Below are positions 1 to 10,429 of a stretch of DNA of 64,000 nucleotides, in pieces. A program made the position numbers and the translations under genes. The stretch is from NCBI GenBank assembly GCA_021432605.1, contig MU271146.1, positions 1,612,001 to 1,676,000 on the forward strand, given 5' to 3'. The notes under the pieces are model-generated. The model was not told the DNA's origin, did not search any database, and was given only the letters and a program-made list of their open reading frames with translations. This DNA comes from Coniochaeta sp. PMI_546. Lineage: Eukaryota > Ascomycota > Sordariomycetes > Coniochaetales > Coniochaetaceae. Numbering within the stretch: position 1 is the stretch's first letter; every line of letters begins with the position of its first letter.

Positions 1-1650
1 TAGAGAGTGTTTTCGAAGAAGTTGCTTACGCCTTGCATAGAGATGAAACCCCTGAAGTGCCCGAACGGGCTCCATCACATTACGCGCCACTGAAAACGTT
101 CGTGTTGGAGAAGAATCGCCAGTACCAACAACAGTATGCGGACATATACTTTCTTCGGTTGACCAAGATCAAGCCGGCAGTTGAGGAAGTCGCTGCTGCG
201 GAGTGGGATGGGCTGTCTGTCGGCAACGAGAAAGCGAGGAGGGTCGAGCGAGTCCTAGATGTGCGCCAGGGCGAGCTGTGTTACGTCGCTGGCACTATCT
301 ACGTTGATATGCCCTTGAAGCCGAACGTAATGGACGATGTTTCAAAAGATGTGAGCCTCCTGGGTCGACGAACACAGCCTTGCCTGGGATCAGCTTACTG
401 ACGGGTTACATCCTACAGCGATGGATTGGAGCACCAACAACTGTGCAGAAATACTTTTCTGACGAGGGCAGCAGTACAGTATCCCTCGAGGACGACTCCG
501 GGCGCATCACCCTTATTGGCAGCGTACTTAGCTCGATCGTCCTTGTGACCGGCTGCATCGTTGCAGTCATGGGCACGGAGAATGTGAACGGCGAATTCGA
601 AGTGATCGACATCAAATTCCCCGACCTGGCTCCTCAGCCAGAACGATGGGCTCTGTCCAAGCCCCCCTTGACCGCCAACGCCAAGAAAGGGAAAGCGTCC
701 AAGCTAAAGGACGAAGACGTCGAAATGACCGACAGCGAAACTCCGAAAAGTGGCGGCAAGATTGCCATAGTGTCAGGGCTAGAGTTCTCCGGCACAGATA
801 GCTCGTACGCGATGGAACTGGAACTCCTCCTCGAGTACCTGCTCGGCGAAGCCCTCGACCCTCAGACGCAAGCAGAGCTATCGCACATCAGCCGGCTGAT
901 AATAGCGGGCAACTCGATCGCCGCGGACCGCAAGACGGCGCAGGAGAGCGACTCCGTGGACAAGAAATCACACAAGAAGTACGGTTACGACAGCAAATCC
1001 TACAACGCGGAGCCGTCTCACCTGTTTGACGAGTTTCTCAACGAGCTGCTGCCCAGCATGCCTGTCACGCTCCTACCTGGTGCGCTGGACCCGGCGAATT
1101 CGAGTTATCCGCAGCAGCCCATACATACAGCCATGTTTCCCAAGTCGAGGTCGTATAGTGCTGTGCCCGGCTCCACGGAACCGGGCTGGTTTGACGCGGC
1201 GACGAATCCGTTGGAGGCGGAGGTGGAGGGGTGGAGGGTGCTTGGTACTGGCGGGCAAAATGTGGATGACATGGCCAAGTATGTCGATAGTGACGACAGA
1301 CTTGGCATGATGGAGGCTATGTGTCGGTGGCGGTGTTCTGCGCCGACAGCACCTGATACATTGTGTAAGTTTCGTCTCCCCTTATTTTCGGAGCATGGGC
1401 GCTGATACCAGACGATTTAGCTTCGTATCCATTCCAAGACGACGAACCTTTTGTCATAACGGCATGTCCTCACTTATTTTTTGTCGGATGTCAGCCAACG
1501 TTCGGAACAAGGGTTATACAAGGGCCGGATGGGCAGATGGTGAGACTCATCACTGTGCCCTCTTTCTCCTCGAGTAGGGAGATAGTGTTAGTAGACACAG
1601 AGACACTCGACGTCTCAAGGGTCAAGATAGCAGCGGGTGGGAGCGTGTAG
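1..1650 (+). CDS. DNA polymerase delta small (B) subunit, 5' partial
   Basis: This is the structural second subunit of replicative DNA polymerase delta (yeast Pol31, fission yeast Cdc1, human POLD2), which bridges the catalytic subunit to the third subunit in the nucleus. The frame is open to the left edge, so the start lies outside the window. Exons are <1-350, 419-1364 and 1421-1650; both introns have GT donors (GTGAGC, GTAAGT) and AG acceptors. The joined protein reads VSKD-RWIGAPTTVQKYFSDE at the first junction and DTL-SSYPFQDDEPF at the second, both typical of the family. The N-terminal part holds the OB-fold region, and the middle and C-terminus form the inactive calcineurin-like phosphoesterase fold (GGKIAIVSGLEFSGTD, PTAPDTL, ITACPHLFFVGCQP). 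A K-rich acidic insert (KGKASKLKDEDVEMTDSE) interrupts the phosphoesterase fold. Identity is from remembered family motifs and is strong. Confidence 0.93.
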
Positions 1651-1894
1651 AGCAATGATGCCAGGTTCATCCATTGTGCTATTCTTCTATTCCCCTAGGA
1701 GGAGGGCCTTTTTACTGACCAATGCATCGCGATCACGAAATAACAATCTAAGGCCTTTTACTAATGCCTAACAAGAGCGCGATCGGTACCCAGACCCATA
1801 GTGCCTAGCTCCGCCCAACCTTTACGAACCGGATCATTCAATCTGCCATGATCTCCTCCGGACGCCAACGATGAACCCTTCAAGGATGTTTCTG

Positions 1895-3739
1895 TCACTC
1901 GGCAGTCGCCTGCAGCTTCCTCCCAACCTTGCGCACGCAGCAAGCATACTCCGGTTGAGCAGCATAGTCCCTCTGCATCTTCCCGTACCACGGGCTGCGA
2001 TACTTCTTCATCCTCTCCTTGCTATCCAAGCCCTCCATAGCCGACCGTACAGCCGCAACCTGAGAAGGTCCGTACTCGGTCCACCACCCGTCCTCAATCG
2101 CCTTGTCCGTGTCCTCACATGCCGCCTGGATCAGCTGACGCAGGTTCCTGAACGCCTCGGACGAGGCCTTGGCCGTCTCCTGCCGTTGCTGCGCGACGAG
2201 GTTGTCATGGGCTAGGAGACGGTCGAGCTGGTCGGGATTGGTGCGGTATGCCATGTCTAGAGTCATGTCGAGGCGACGACTTGAGGGCGTGTAGACGGTG
2301 AAGTGTAGCAGGCGGACATTGAGATTCCGCAGAGCAGCCATGACGTCGTGACTCTCCTCCTTCGCCAGTTTCGTCTTTTTTCCTTCTTCGGCTGCTCCAT
2401 CAGCGCGGTCAAAGGCATCTGCAATAGCGCTCCGCGCGGACGAAAAGAACTTGACCACTGTCCACTCCGTGCCGGCATTTGATCCCGGGCGGCCGACCTC
2501 TCTCTCGACCGGTGTTAAGGAGAACTGCAGCGACGTGAGATTGGTTCTGAATCCTCCTTCCCCGTTGCCAAGGAGCTGGATGGCCTTGGCCATGGCAAGG
2601 CGGTACTGCCGGTCGTCGCGATTCGACTCGAGAACGATCTCGGCGCGGCGGAACAAATGGGCGTATTTAGCTAAGTAAATTACTCTGTTCGCATTCCCGA
2701 CAGTAGACTTCTTGGCGACTGACTTAGCTTTCGTGTCATGCCTTCGTCGCTTTGCAGCCCTTCCTTTGATGTTGGTAGACTTAAGCACGCTCTGTGGTGG
2801 GGGCTCGAGAGACGAGATGGTCATGGGCGAGATATAGCCCTGCGGACGCAGCGCTTCGAGGATGGGCTCACCAGTGTCGCGGACCAAGTACAGGAAGACA
2901 TTGGAGCTGTACAATATCCGGATGCCCTCCTCGTATGTCTGGCGGCAGACTTGTAAGACAGCGGGCTCGAGGCCGCCGCGATATCGCGCGCCGCACTGCG
3001 TCCAGCCGCGCAGGACGGTGATGGGTGTTACCGCTGTGAGGAGGTGACCGTAGATCTTGTCGCGGACCTCAAGGGGGAGACTGAAAATGCCGATTTGTTT
3101 CCCGATGATGGTCTTGGCTGGAACCTGCTGGATCGCGGTGACTGACTTGACCGAAGTCGAAGAATTGGATGAAGATGGTATGGGCAGTTTGGCGGGAGAC
3201 TTGGTGGGTGTTTTGGAGTGCTTTGGTTCGCTCTTGGCCTTGCTCTTTCGGTCTTGCCTCCCGGCGCCACGAGGCACATCTCGAAGAACTCCCGGCTCAG
3301 CCCGGGCTGATTTGACATTGGGTTGAGTTTGACGCTGTGATTTTTCGGCTTGTTTCTCTTGTACTTGCAGCGTCACATTGCGCGGCTTCCCGATTTGGTT
3401 GCTATTCCGCGAAGAAAGAGGTGGAGTACGCGAGCGAGTGGGTGGAGAGAGAAGTGGTGACAGAGGTGGTGGCGGCAGAGACCAGGGCTGCTCCCACGTC
3501 TTGGAGTCCTCCTCCTCATCGTAGTCGGGTGACTCGTCAAACCAGGAGCCAAACATCCCACCACCAGACGGCTTCTTCGTTCTGCTAGCTCTCGCGCTTT
3601 TGGGCTGGGGCCGGCTGGCTGGCGTTGACTTCTTGTTGACGCCTCCGGGTTGCTCTATGGCCAGCTGTTGAGATGTGTTGGTGGCCCTGCGCGACCCTGG
3701 TGCGAGGATAGATCGATGGGAGGACATGAGACCTCCCAT
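1895..3739 (-). CDS. Large fungal protein of unknown function with an LPLEVRDKIY-type domain
   Basis: This is a single-exon gene of 614 codons. Residues 1 to about 215 are low-complexity and basic (Ser/Pro/Lys/Arg-rich, many SPxK-like stretches), so probably disordered. A folded part follows at about 215-300 with the pattern IFSLPLEVRDKIYGHLL, then LQVCRQTYEEGIRILYSSN; this resembles the fungal F-box-like families in which a short LPxEVRxxIY helix is followed by LLxxCRQxxxEAxxxLY. A long alpha-helical C-terminus follows, with a basic stretch (KGRAAKRRRHDTKAK) that could be a nuclear localisation signal. The first Met is at 3739; a second in-frame Met lies four codons later and could also serve. 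No catalytic motif was seen. Proteins of this type are common in Pezizomycotina and uncharacterised; function is not inferred. Confidence 0.8.
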   Translation of the reverse strand: MGGLMSSHRSILAPGSRRATNTSQQLAIEQPGGVNKKSTPASRPQPKSARASRTKKPSGGGMFGSWFDESPDYDEEEDSKTWEQPWSLPPPPLSPLLSPPTRSRTPPLSSRNSNQIGKPRNVTLQVQEKQAEKSQRQTQPNVKSARAEPGVLRDVPRGAGRQDRKSKAKSEPKHSKTPTKSPAKLPIPSSSNSSTSVKSVTAIQQVPAKTIIGKQIGIFSLPLEVRDKIYGHLLTAVTPITVLRGWTQCGARYRGGLEPAVLQVCRQTYEEGIRILYSSNVFLYLVRDTGEPILEALRPQGYISPMTISSLEPPPQSVLKSTNIKGRAAKRRRHDTKAKSVAKKSTVGNANRVIYLAKYAHLFRRAEIVLESNRDDRQYRLAMAKAIQLLGNGEGGFRTNLTSLQFSLTPVEREVGRPGSNAGTEWTVVKFFSSARSAIADAFDRADGAAEEGKKTKLAKEESHDVMAALRNLNVRLLHFTVYTPSSRRLDMTLDMAYRTNPDQLDRLLAHDNLVAQQRQETAKASSEAFRNLRQLIQAACEDTDKAIEDGWWTEYGPSQVAAVRSAMEGLDSKERMKKYRSPWYGKMQRDYAAQPEYACCVRKVGRKLQATAE

Positions 3740-6231
3740 ATTATGGCAGCAATAAAGATAAGGCCTGGCAGAGCTAGATGTATTTCAAAGGTGTAAGTTT
3801 GCTTTCAGTCCCATGCCTTGGGGTTCGAGTTACACCTGGGAAAGAAGGAAGTCTCAACAAGAGGTGCGTGAGATGGGCCGGTCTAGGTCTAACGCCGCGA
3901 GGGAGGAAGGCACGCTCTTGAGTCTGGGTGTTGTTTGAATCTTCCGTTCCGTCATACGTGAATGTGATAGATAAGGTAACTCTGGGGGCGATTGGAATAG
4001 AATACCTAGGGTAGGTGGTCCAGACCAATACTTAAGGTACCTTAGGTATCTATGTGATATGAATCTTGTCTCCGGCAAAAAACTGAGTCGGGATGGGAGA
4101 TAAGTGACCGAACAGCCTGATGGCGCCTTCTGCTTTGCTACCTTGTTCAAGCAAGCCTCGTTGATGTGGATAGAAGTGAGTTGGGTTGGCAGGTGAGCAT
4201 TGATCTGTACCCTGATATCTTGGTCGATATCCTCAATGTTGGGGCAGGCACAACCAAAATTCATCAAGCAGGTGCTTCTTTTCTGAGCACATAGGACGGG
4301 AGTTGTTGGCTTGTCCCTGGACTCTGTGCTGTGGGATAGAAGAAGTTGTGGTCCGGTGAAAGGGCACCGACACTTGGATATCATTCAACTCACTAGTTTT
4401 GGGAGTTACCAATACGTAAGCTATGTCCACGGTGCCTTGGCTGGTCACAGAAAAGAGCACCGCTTCACTATACCAATAAATAACGAACCGAACATAACCT
4501 TGTCCGGGTTAAGAGCGTTGCTACACATATTCGGGTCTGCCTTAGCCATACCGTAAACTTACCGGGAATGCCTGCTTGGTCCCTCCAAATGCTGCCACGA
4601 GGGACAATTCAGCAGTATTCCAGTGTTCAAACTCGTGGCGAACGAGAACGTGGATGGCTTCCAGGTTGCTCGAAACCTGAGGACCATTGACGAAGAACCA
4701 AACGAAACCTGAATATCGGAACAGACTAGGGTCCTCGCAACCTCGACCTTACCTTACGTTGAATAAGGTATCCGCAACGCACAGCCGTTTGCAAGGATAC
4801 GTAAGTGCTTGCCGCAGTTTCTCATCACGACCGCACATTGACAGTGGCGAGTCCTTCATCGTGCCTCCTACCCTGGGGTAGCCCTATACCTCTTCTTGCC
4901 GCGACTACCGTGGGCCGTCCTTTAACCTCGTTCGTGCTCAAGAGGGCGAGAAAGAGGAAGCACGATGATCCATTCTTGCTCACTTGAGCCATGTCCAACA
5001 GCTCCTTCTTTTAAAAGAGAGGCTCATCTGTCATGATCAACAGGACAAACTTGGCTGATACACCTTCAGCTCCTGAGAAGATGGTGTAAGAAGATCCAGT
5101 ACCATTTCACTTGAGCCCTGCCATCCATACGATCTACCATAAGTCGTGTCTTTCTTGTCTTGGTTGTGAACATAGCTGGGTAATCCTCTTGTTATGACGG
5201 ACACTGCTTGGTCTTCCAATAGGTTACTGTGATGCATGACGTACTCAACGGTCAACGGATTGGAAGATCCGTCCAGACGTAGTGGTTGAATTGGCTTCAC
5301 AGACAGGGTAATACATCTCCACGGATCCAATGTTGAAGGCACGGTAATGAGGCTAAGATAGGTCCAGGGCAGGATCCACGTGTTTAGCTAAGGGAGCTTA
5401 AAAGTGCCTGCTTCCCTCGATGGGAGATCACCTCGAGTTCAACTTGGACGACTAGGGTACGAGGGTACCTAGGTTGTAATCGGCGTTTGGCCAGGACCCT
5501 GTCCACTTACCTATGTACCTGTCCAAGGTGAAGATGGTCTACATGGATGTTGACGGCTGAGCCACAGGAAGCATGGTAATAACCTGGAAGAATTGTGGGA
5601 AGGACACGCCAGACAGAAGTTGAACGGGGCTGAAGTGAACACGCAACGTCAGCTCCAACTGCTGACTTGGCGTCCGCCATTTGACGCTAGTATCCAGCTG
5701 AGGCTGGGCTTTTGCTGACACCGGGTCTTGTTTCTTTGAAGGCTCTATCGTCCTCACCTTGCATCTTCGTGCTTCTTCTCTTCTCATCATCACTCTCCTC
5801 TTTCCAAGACAATACCATCCTACATCAGGGTGTCAAACAACAGCGAATATTTTAGCCTAAGACCACCAAGACCCGACTGTTCGGCTGCGACTCTCTTAGC
5901 GTCGAAAGTTACGTTTTCAAATTAATCCTAAACGTCCCAACCAACCGCGATTTTGGACCCGCCCAATCGCCCTACACACGCGGCCCCAACCGTAATCAAA
6001 ACGGGACATCGCGAATCAGGGTCCTCCCGTGTCTCGACGAAACATCAAACTCCCCGTGCTCTCCAACAACGTCACCTCACTCTACGCTCGCTCCCCTCCC
6101 TCAGTCTCTCCTCACCTGTTACCCTACGATCATTCAATAGACTGGAATTACACCATCTTTTTGCGACACCCTTTGTTTTGGCACGAGTTGCTTGGATGAG
6201 TCGCCAGCGTCGTTAAATACGGTTCTTCGCC
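3740..6231. other. Divergent intergenic region, 2.5 kb
   Basis: Shared upstream region of two divergently transcribed genes. It contains several copies of the GGTACCTTAGG / GGTACCTAGGT kind of short palindromic word common in fungal spacers (around 4036, 5464) and a pyrimidine-rich stretch just before the rhomboid gene (about 6050-6150). Open frames here are short, lack splice partners and show no recognisable domain, so none is called. Confidence 0.5.
6196..6216 (+). promoter_or_regulatory. Possible short upstream ORF before the rhomboid start
   Basis: An ATG followed by five sense codons and TAA ends 15 nt before the rhomboid ATG at 6232. If it lies within the mRNA leader it could lower initiation at the main start. 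The transcription start is not known, so this is an inference. Confidence 0.35.
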
Positions 6232-7976
6232 ATGTCCAGCCACGACTACTACGGCAACAAGCCGTTGCCGAACCCTTCTGCACACCCCTATTATGCGACA
6301 GCAGAAGACGGCCAATCCTCCGCCTACCTAGCCTCGGTACCTCCTCCCTACACCTCGCAGCAGCACCTCGCTGCCGCCGACCCTAGGCCCGCGCCGAGCG
6401 TCTCGCCGTCTCCCTTCGACACACCGTTCGACGACCATGTCTATCCGGCGTCCTCACATCAGACTCCGGCATCAAGTCATCATCAATTAAGTCAGCAGGA
6501 TACCGGCTACCACGATCTATCTAGGGTTCCCTCTGACGAGATGGCTTACAATCACCCCACAGATGACATCCCACTCCAGAACCGAAGTTCGGCCAATAAG
6601 TACGGCGACATGAATGACCATGTCTACGATGCGCCCCAGCGGCAGAAGAAGTCGCGCAGAGGCCGTGTTAGGCTCGGCGAACTAGGCATGCTGGGCTCGG
6701 ACGCCAAGAGGATACCCTGGGTCGTCTATCTGTTTACCATCGTCCAGGTCGGCGTCTTTATTGGCGAAATCGTCAAGAACGGTAAGATGTCCCCGTCCAA
6801 ATCGCTGCATTTCGGGATACTGACTTGGTACTACAGCGACGCTCACCGGTTCGCCCATCATGATACATCCCCAGTTCAATCCCATGATTGGGCCCTCGCC
6901 ATACGTTATGATCAACATGGGCGCGAGATTCGTGCCGTGCATGCACAATGTGGAGGGCATCCAGAACGCCATGAAGCCTGGCGGGATCACCTGGCCCTGC
7001 CCGAACACGACGACCTCGGACGTTAACGACCCTACCCAGAAATGCACCCTGTCCGATCTATGCGGATTCGGCGGCGTGCCAGAGAACTACAATACTGACA
7101 TTAATCACACTCCCGAACCGAACCAGTGGTTCCGCTTCATCGTGCCGATATTCATGCATGCAGGTCTGATTCACATCGGGTTTAACCTGCTCTTGCAACT
7201 CACCATGGGGAGGGAAATGGAGAAGGCAATTGGCTCTATCCGGTTCTTCCTCGTCTACATGTGTTCTGGCATATTCGGCTTCGTCTTGGGCGGTAACTTT
7301 GCGGGTAGCTTCATCTCGTCGACAGGAGCATCAGGGGCGTTGTTTGGTGTCATAGCGCTTACGCTCCTCGACTTGCTCTATTCGTGGAAAGACCGGCGGA
7401 GCCCAGTGAAGGACCTGATGTTCATCATTCTCGATGTCGTCATCTCCTTTGTCCTGGGATTGTTGCCGGGTCTGGACAACTTCTCCCATATCGGCGGATT
7501 TCTGATGGGTCTCGCTTTGGGCGTCTGTATCTTGCACTCGCCCAACTCGCTGAGGCAGCGGATTGGTGAGGACGCCTCCTATGCCTCTGTCAACGGCGGG
7601 TATGCCGGCACCGGCACGCCACCTGCCTTTCTCAAGAACCCGGTTGGCTTCTTTAAGGGACGGAAACCACTGTGGTGGGCTTGGTGGCTCATCCGGGCCG
7701 GTGCTTTGGTGGCTGTTGTTATCATCTTCATTCTGTTGTTGAACAATTTCTATGTCTATCGCCGGACATGCAGTTGGTGCCGGTATCTTAGTTGCATAGT
7801 AAGTTTTCCTCTTCTGGAGTCCATGTGAGCGAGACTGGCTAACAGAACTAACTGCACAGCCTGTCAACGGTTGGTGCGATATCGGAAACCTCAACTTGAC
7901 ACCTACAAACGATACCACGAAGTCATCAAGATCGCTAGAGTTGGTTGGAGGCATGGCGAAGCTCTACTTCGCTTGA
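6232..7976 (+). CDS. Rhomboid-family intramembrane serine protease
   Basis: Predicted rhomboid protease (family S54), a multi-pass membrane enzyme that cuts transmembrane substrates. Exons are 6232-6781, 6837-7798 and 7860-7976, giving 542 aa. The N-terminal ~165 residues are Pro/Ser/His/Gln-rich and cytosolic-like; a first membrane segment (RIPWVVYLFTIVQVGVFIGEI) follows. A lumenal loop has Cys residues (WPCPN, KCTLSDLCGF). The core has HAGLIHIGFNLLLQ, the GASGALFG motif with nucleophile Ser349, and SHIGGFLMG with catalytic His401, so the Ser/His dyad looks intact. A last membrane segment precedes a Cys-containing tail (CSWCRYLSCI-PVNGWCDIGN). The ATG at 6232 is chosen because the frame upstream is closed and the context (CGCCATG) is good. 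It is convergent with the Zn2Cys6 gene. The substrate cannot be told from sequence. Confidence 0.93.
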
Positions 7977-8336
7977 ATACGAAACAGACTTGCTGGATTG
8001 CGGCACTAGATATTCTCGCATGATCTGATTTTGTCTTTCGTGCATAGCAAGGGCGTTTCCGGAGGGAGTTTGCTTTACAGTGGTCAGCAAAAATGGATAA
8101 TTATCAGGAATTTGAGGACAATACCGCAGGCATTGAAATTGAATTCAACGAGGCGTCCTGCCTGGAGTTGTGTCTTTCCACAGATCGCGAGCGGATATTG
8201 ACCTACCGTAGCGGAGCATACCAGCATGTCATATATGCATTCGGAGCCTTGTAGTGTAATATAGAGAGAGAGATAACACCATGATATCCTTCCTGCATTC
8301 TAGACATAGACCACCGCCAATCCCTAGCTCGCCGAT
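7977..8336. other. Convergent 3' intergenic region
   Basis: A 360-bp spacer between two converging genes, AT-richer than its flanks and holding both 3' UTRs. No gene or repeat was seen. Confidence 0.5.
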
Positions 8337-9890
8337 TCACAGCCCATACTCCCGATATATAGGCTCCAACTTCCCCCTCCACCTCTCCTCCAACACGCCG
8401 TGTATGCCTCTAACCATCCTCTCCCCCACCCCATTCACCTCCCACCGGTGCCGGTACGGTATCCACAACCGGAAGAACCAAGCAAGCACCACCAACGCCC
8501 TCGGCCGCCGCTGCTGGCAGAACTCCTCAAACAAGTCGGACATCCACACCGCAAACGCCGCCAGCCGCCTCTGCACCGCAAACTCGGCATCCCCAGCATC
8601 CGCCGCCTGCGCCGTCCAGCCCACGTAGCTGAGCGCGTTGTGGTACACCCACCTCGTGACCTGGTCCTCGAGCTCGTTGTCATCCTCGTCGCGCGGCTCG
8701 GGATCCTCCAGCAGCCAGAGGTAGGGTTGCCGGTTGGCCTCGGTGAAGATCTCGTCCATGTCGAAGGCCGGCGGGGAGGACAGGAAGGCGAGGATCTTGG
8801 CCTGGGCGGCGTCGTCCTGCGCGCCGGCTTCGGTGCGGCGCTGCTTCAGGAGGCCCTGCGCGACGGTCCAGACCCTGCCCGTCCCGCGGCCGACGCGCAG
8901 CCATTCTAGCGGCGGCTGCCACTGGCCGTGCTCGTCCTCGACGGTTGTCTGGACCAGCGCGTACGCGTGGTGCAGGATCGTCAGGCTGGCCATGCACACC
9001 CTGTCGGCGGTGGCGCGGGTCAAGCCTGCCACGGCGGCGCGCTGCTCGCGGAGGGCCATGGCCAGGTAGGTCGTTTGCAGGGTGCGCATGTCCTCCCGTT
9101 CTTGCGGGTGGGTGGCCTGGGTCCAGAGGTTGAGGGCAGATTGAGCCAGGATGGCGTAGAGGATGGCCGAGTCTTGGAAGGCGAGTAAGGGAATCTCGCG
9201 GGTCCAGGGAAAGACTACTGGTGGGTTCGCCGAGGGCTCTCGCGAGGAGTGAAGAATCTCGATGTAGTTGTGCAGGAGACGGAGTTCCCAGAGCCGGCGG
9301 TGGCGCGACTCAGGCGGGTCAGGGATGGAGGAGGAGTGTGGGTCGGCATCGGGGGTGGGAGCAGTGGTGGACGTGGGTGGCCGGAAGGGCGGGTAGTAGA
9401 AACTGGTCGTGGCATATGAAGATTCCACCGCGGCAGCCGTTGATGGAGTTTTTGCTCTGAAGGATTCAGGTGTGTGCCCTTGTGTCGTGCTGACGGTGCT
9501 GGCACTTCCAGAAAGCGGCGAGGGGCCGCCTTGGCGTGCTTCAGCAGCAGCTGGAGGAGGAGGAGGCAACTCTAGACCTGGGGTCTGTCTTCCGGCAGCG
9601 TAGGATGATGAAGACGCCCCTGGACTGGTGCTCTCTTGTCTGGTAGAGACAGGCGCCGAGTTCGGATACGCGCAATGAGCACCGTGCCGGCTACAGCCCG
9701 TGCATGACGGACACTTCTCATCACACTAGGAGTTTAAAGAGTCAGCATACCGTCTATATGCTGGTATATAAAGCTAACGGACCTTGACTCTGCGTCGTTT
9801 GCACGTGATGCAGCCGGTCCGGGACTTCTTATGATACAATCGAGGACCACTTGATCGGCCAGGAGTCCCGATGATGTTGTTGTTGTCCAT
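8337..9890 (-). CDS. Zn2Cys6 (Gal4-type) transcription factor
   Basis: Fungal binuclear-cluster transcription factor, 498 aa. Two exons: 9783-9890 and 8337-9725. Exon 1 encodes the start and the first half of the zinc cluster (GCITCKRRRVK), and exon 2 opens with CDEKCPSCTGCSRHGAHC, so the DNA-binding motif spans the intron. The six ligands are CX2CX6CX6CX2CX6C, with one extra Cys (DEKC). The donor read from the sequence is GTCCGT, less common than GTAAGT; the acceptor is CTCCTAG. After a Ser/Pro/Ala-rich linker the protein has a helical region beginning RHRRLWELRLLHNYIEI, followed by an AILAQSALNLW stretch, which resembles the regulatory half of UPC2/ECM22-like sterol-uptake regulators. That resemblance is only suggestive; target genes are unknown. 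No enzyme cluster sits beside it. Confidence 0.9.
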
Positions 9891-10429
9891 TTCAAACGTC
9901 CATTATCTCGACTCTTGCGATAACGGGCGTAAAGGTTTGCGGGTCAGAGATTAGCCAAGGTGTTCTTCGATGGACTTGTATGCTTCGACAGTTTGGACGC
10001 GTATGACCCAACCCACCTGCTCTGGCTGTGGCTGTGCTCGCAATGCGTCCGACGCACCGCTGCGGCGGGACAGACGGTTTCAGCGCTGGAATCCTGGGTC
10101 ACTGAGTGCGTGGTGTTGTTGAACATCCGGGTTAACTCCGTCTTAAACCGCAAAATCCTCCGCATGGCTTAATCTACCATTTGACTAGACCAGCGGCTTA
10201 GTCCTAAATGACTCGAAGGGGTCATTGTTCTGAATATGCTGGCGTAGCAGAGTTTTGATAGGGGTCACCGAGTGCAATTTGCAAAGCATGATATCTTGTA
10301 CAGTAAATCTTACAAATAGATAGTACACAGCTCACCTACGCCATTAAGTGATGCCCCTTCACAGAAAGCCTGCCGAGATATTTGGGTGGATATGTCAGGA
10401 AAAGGAAAAGGAAAGTGCGATCGAGAACA
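9891..10429. other. Intergenic region: regulator promoter and PET127 3' end
   Basis: The 539-bp spacer holds the upstream region of the Zn2Cys6 gene and the 3' flank of PET127. Nothing else is supported. Confidence 0.45.

Noticed and set aside
7331-7954. 207-codon open frame antisense to the rhomboid gene
   Set aside because: It overlaps well-supported rhomboid coding sequence including the catalytic motifs; the open antisense frame is explained by codon bias and has no domain.
8400-9188. Long plus-strand frames opposite the Zn2Cys6 gene
   Set aside because: They mirror the GC-rich coding strand of the regulator, whose zinc cluster, splice site and helical region are clear on the minus strand.
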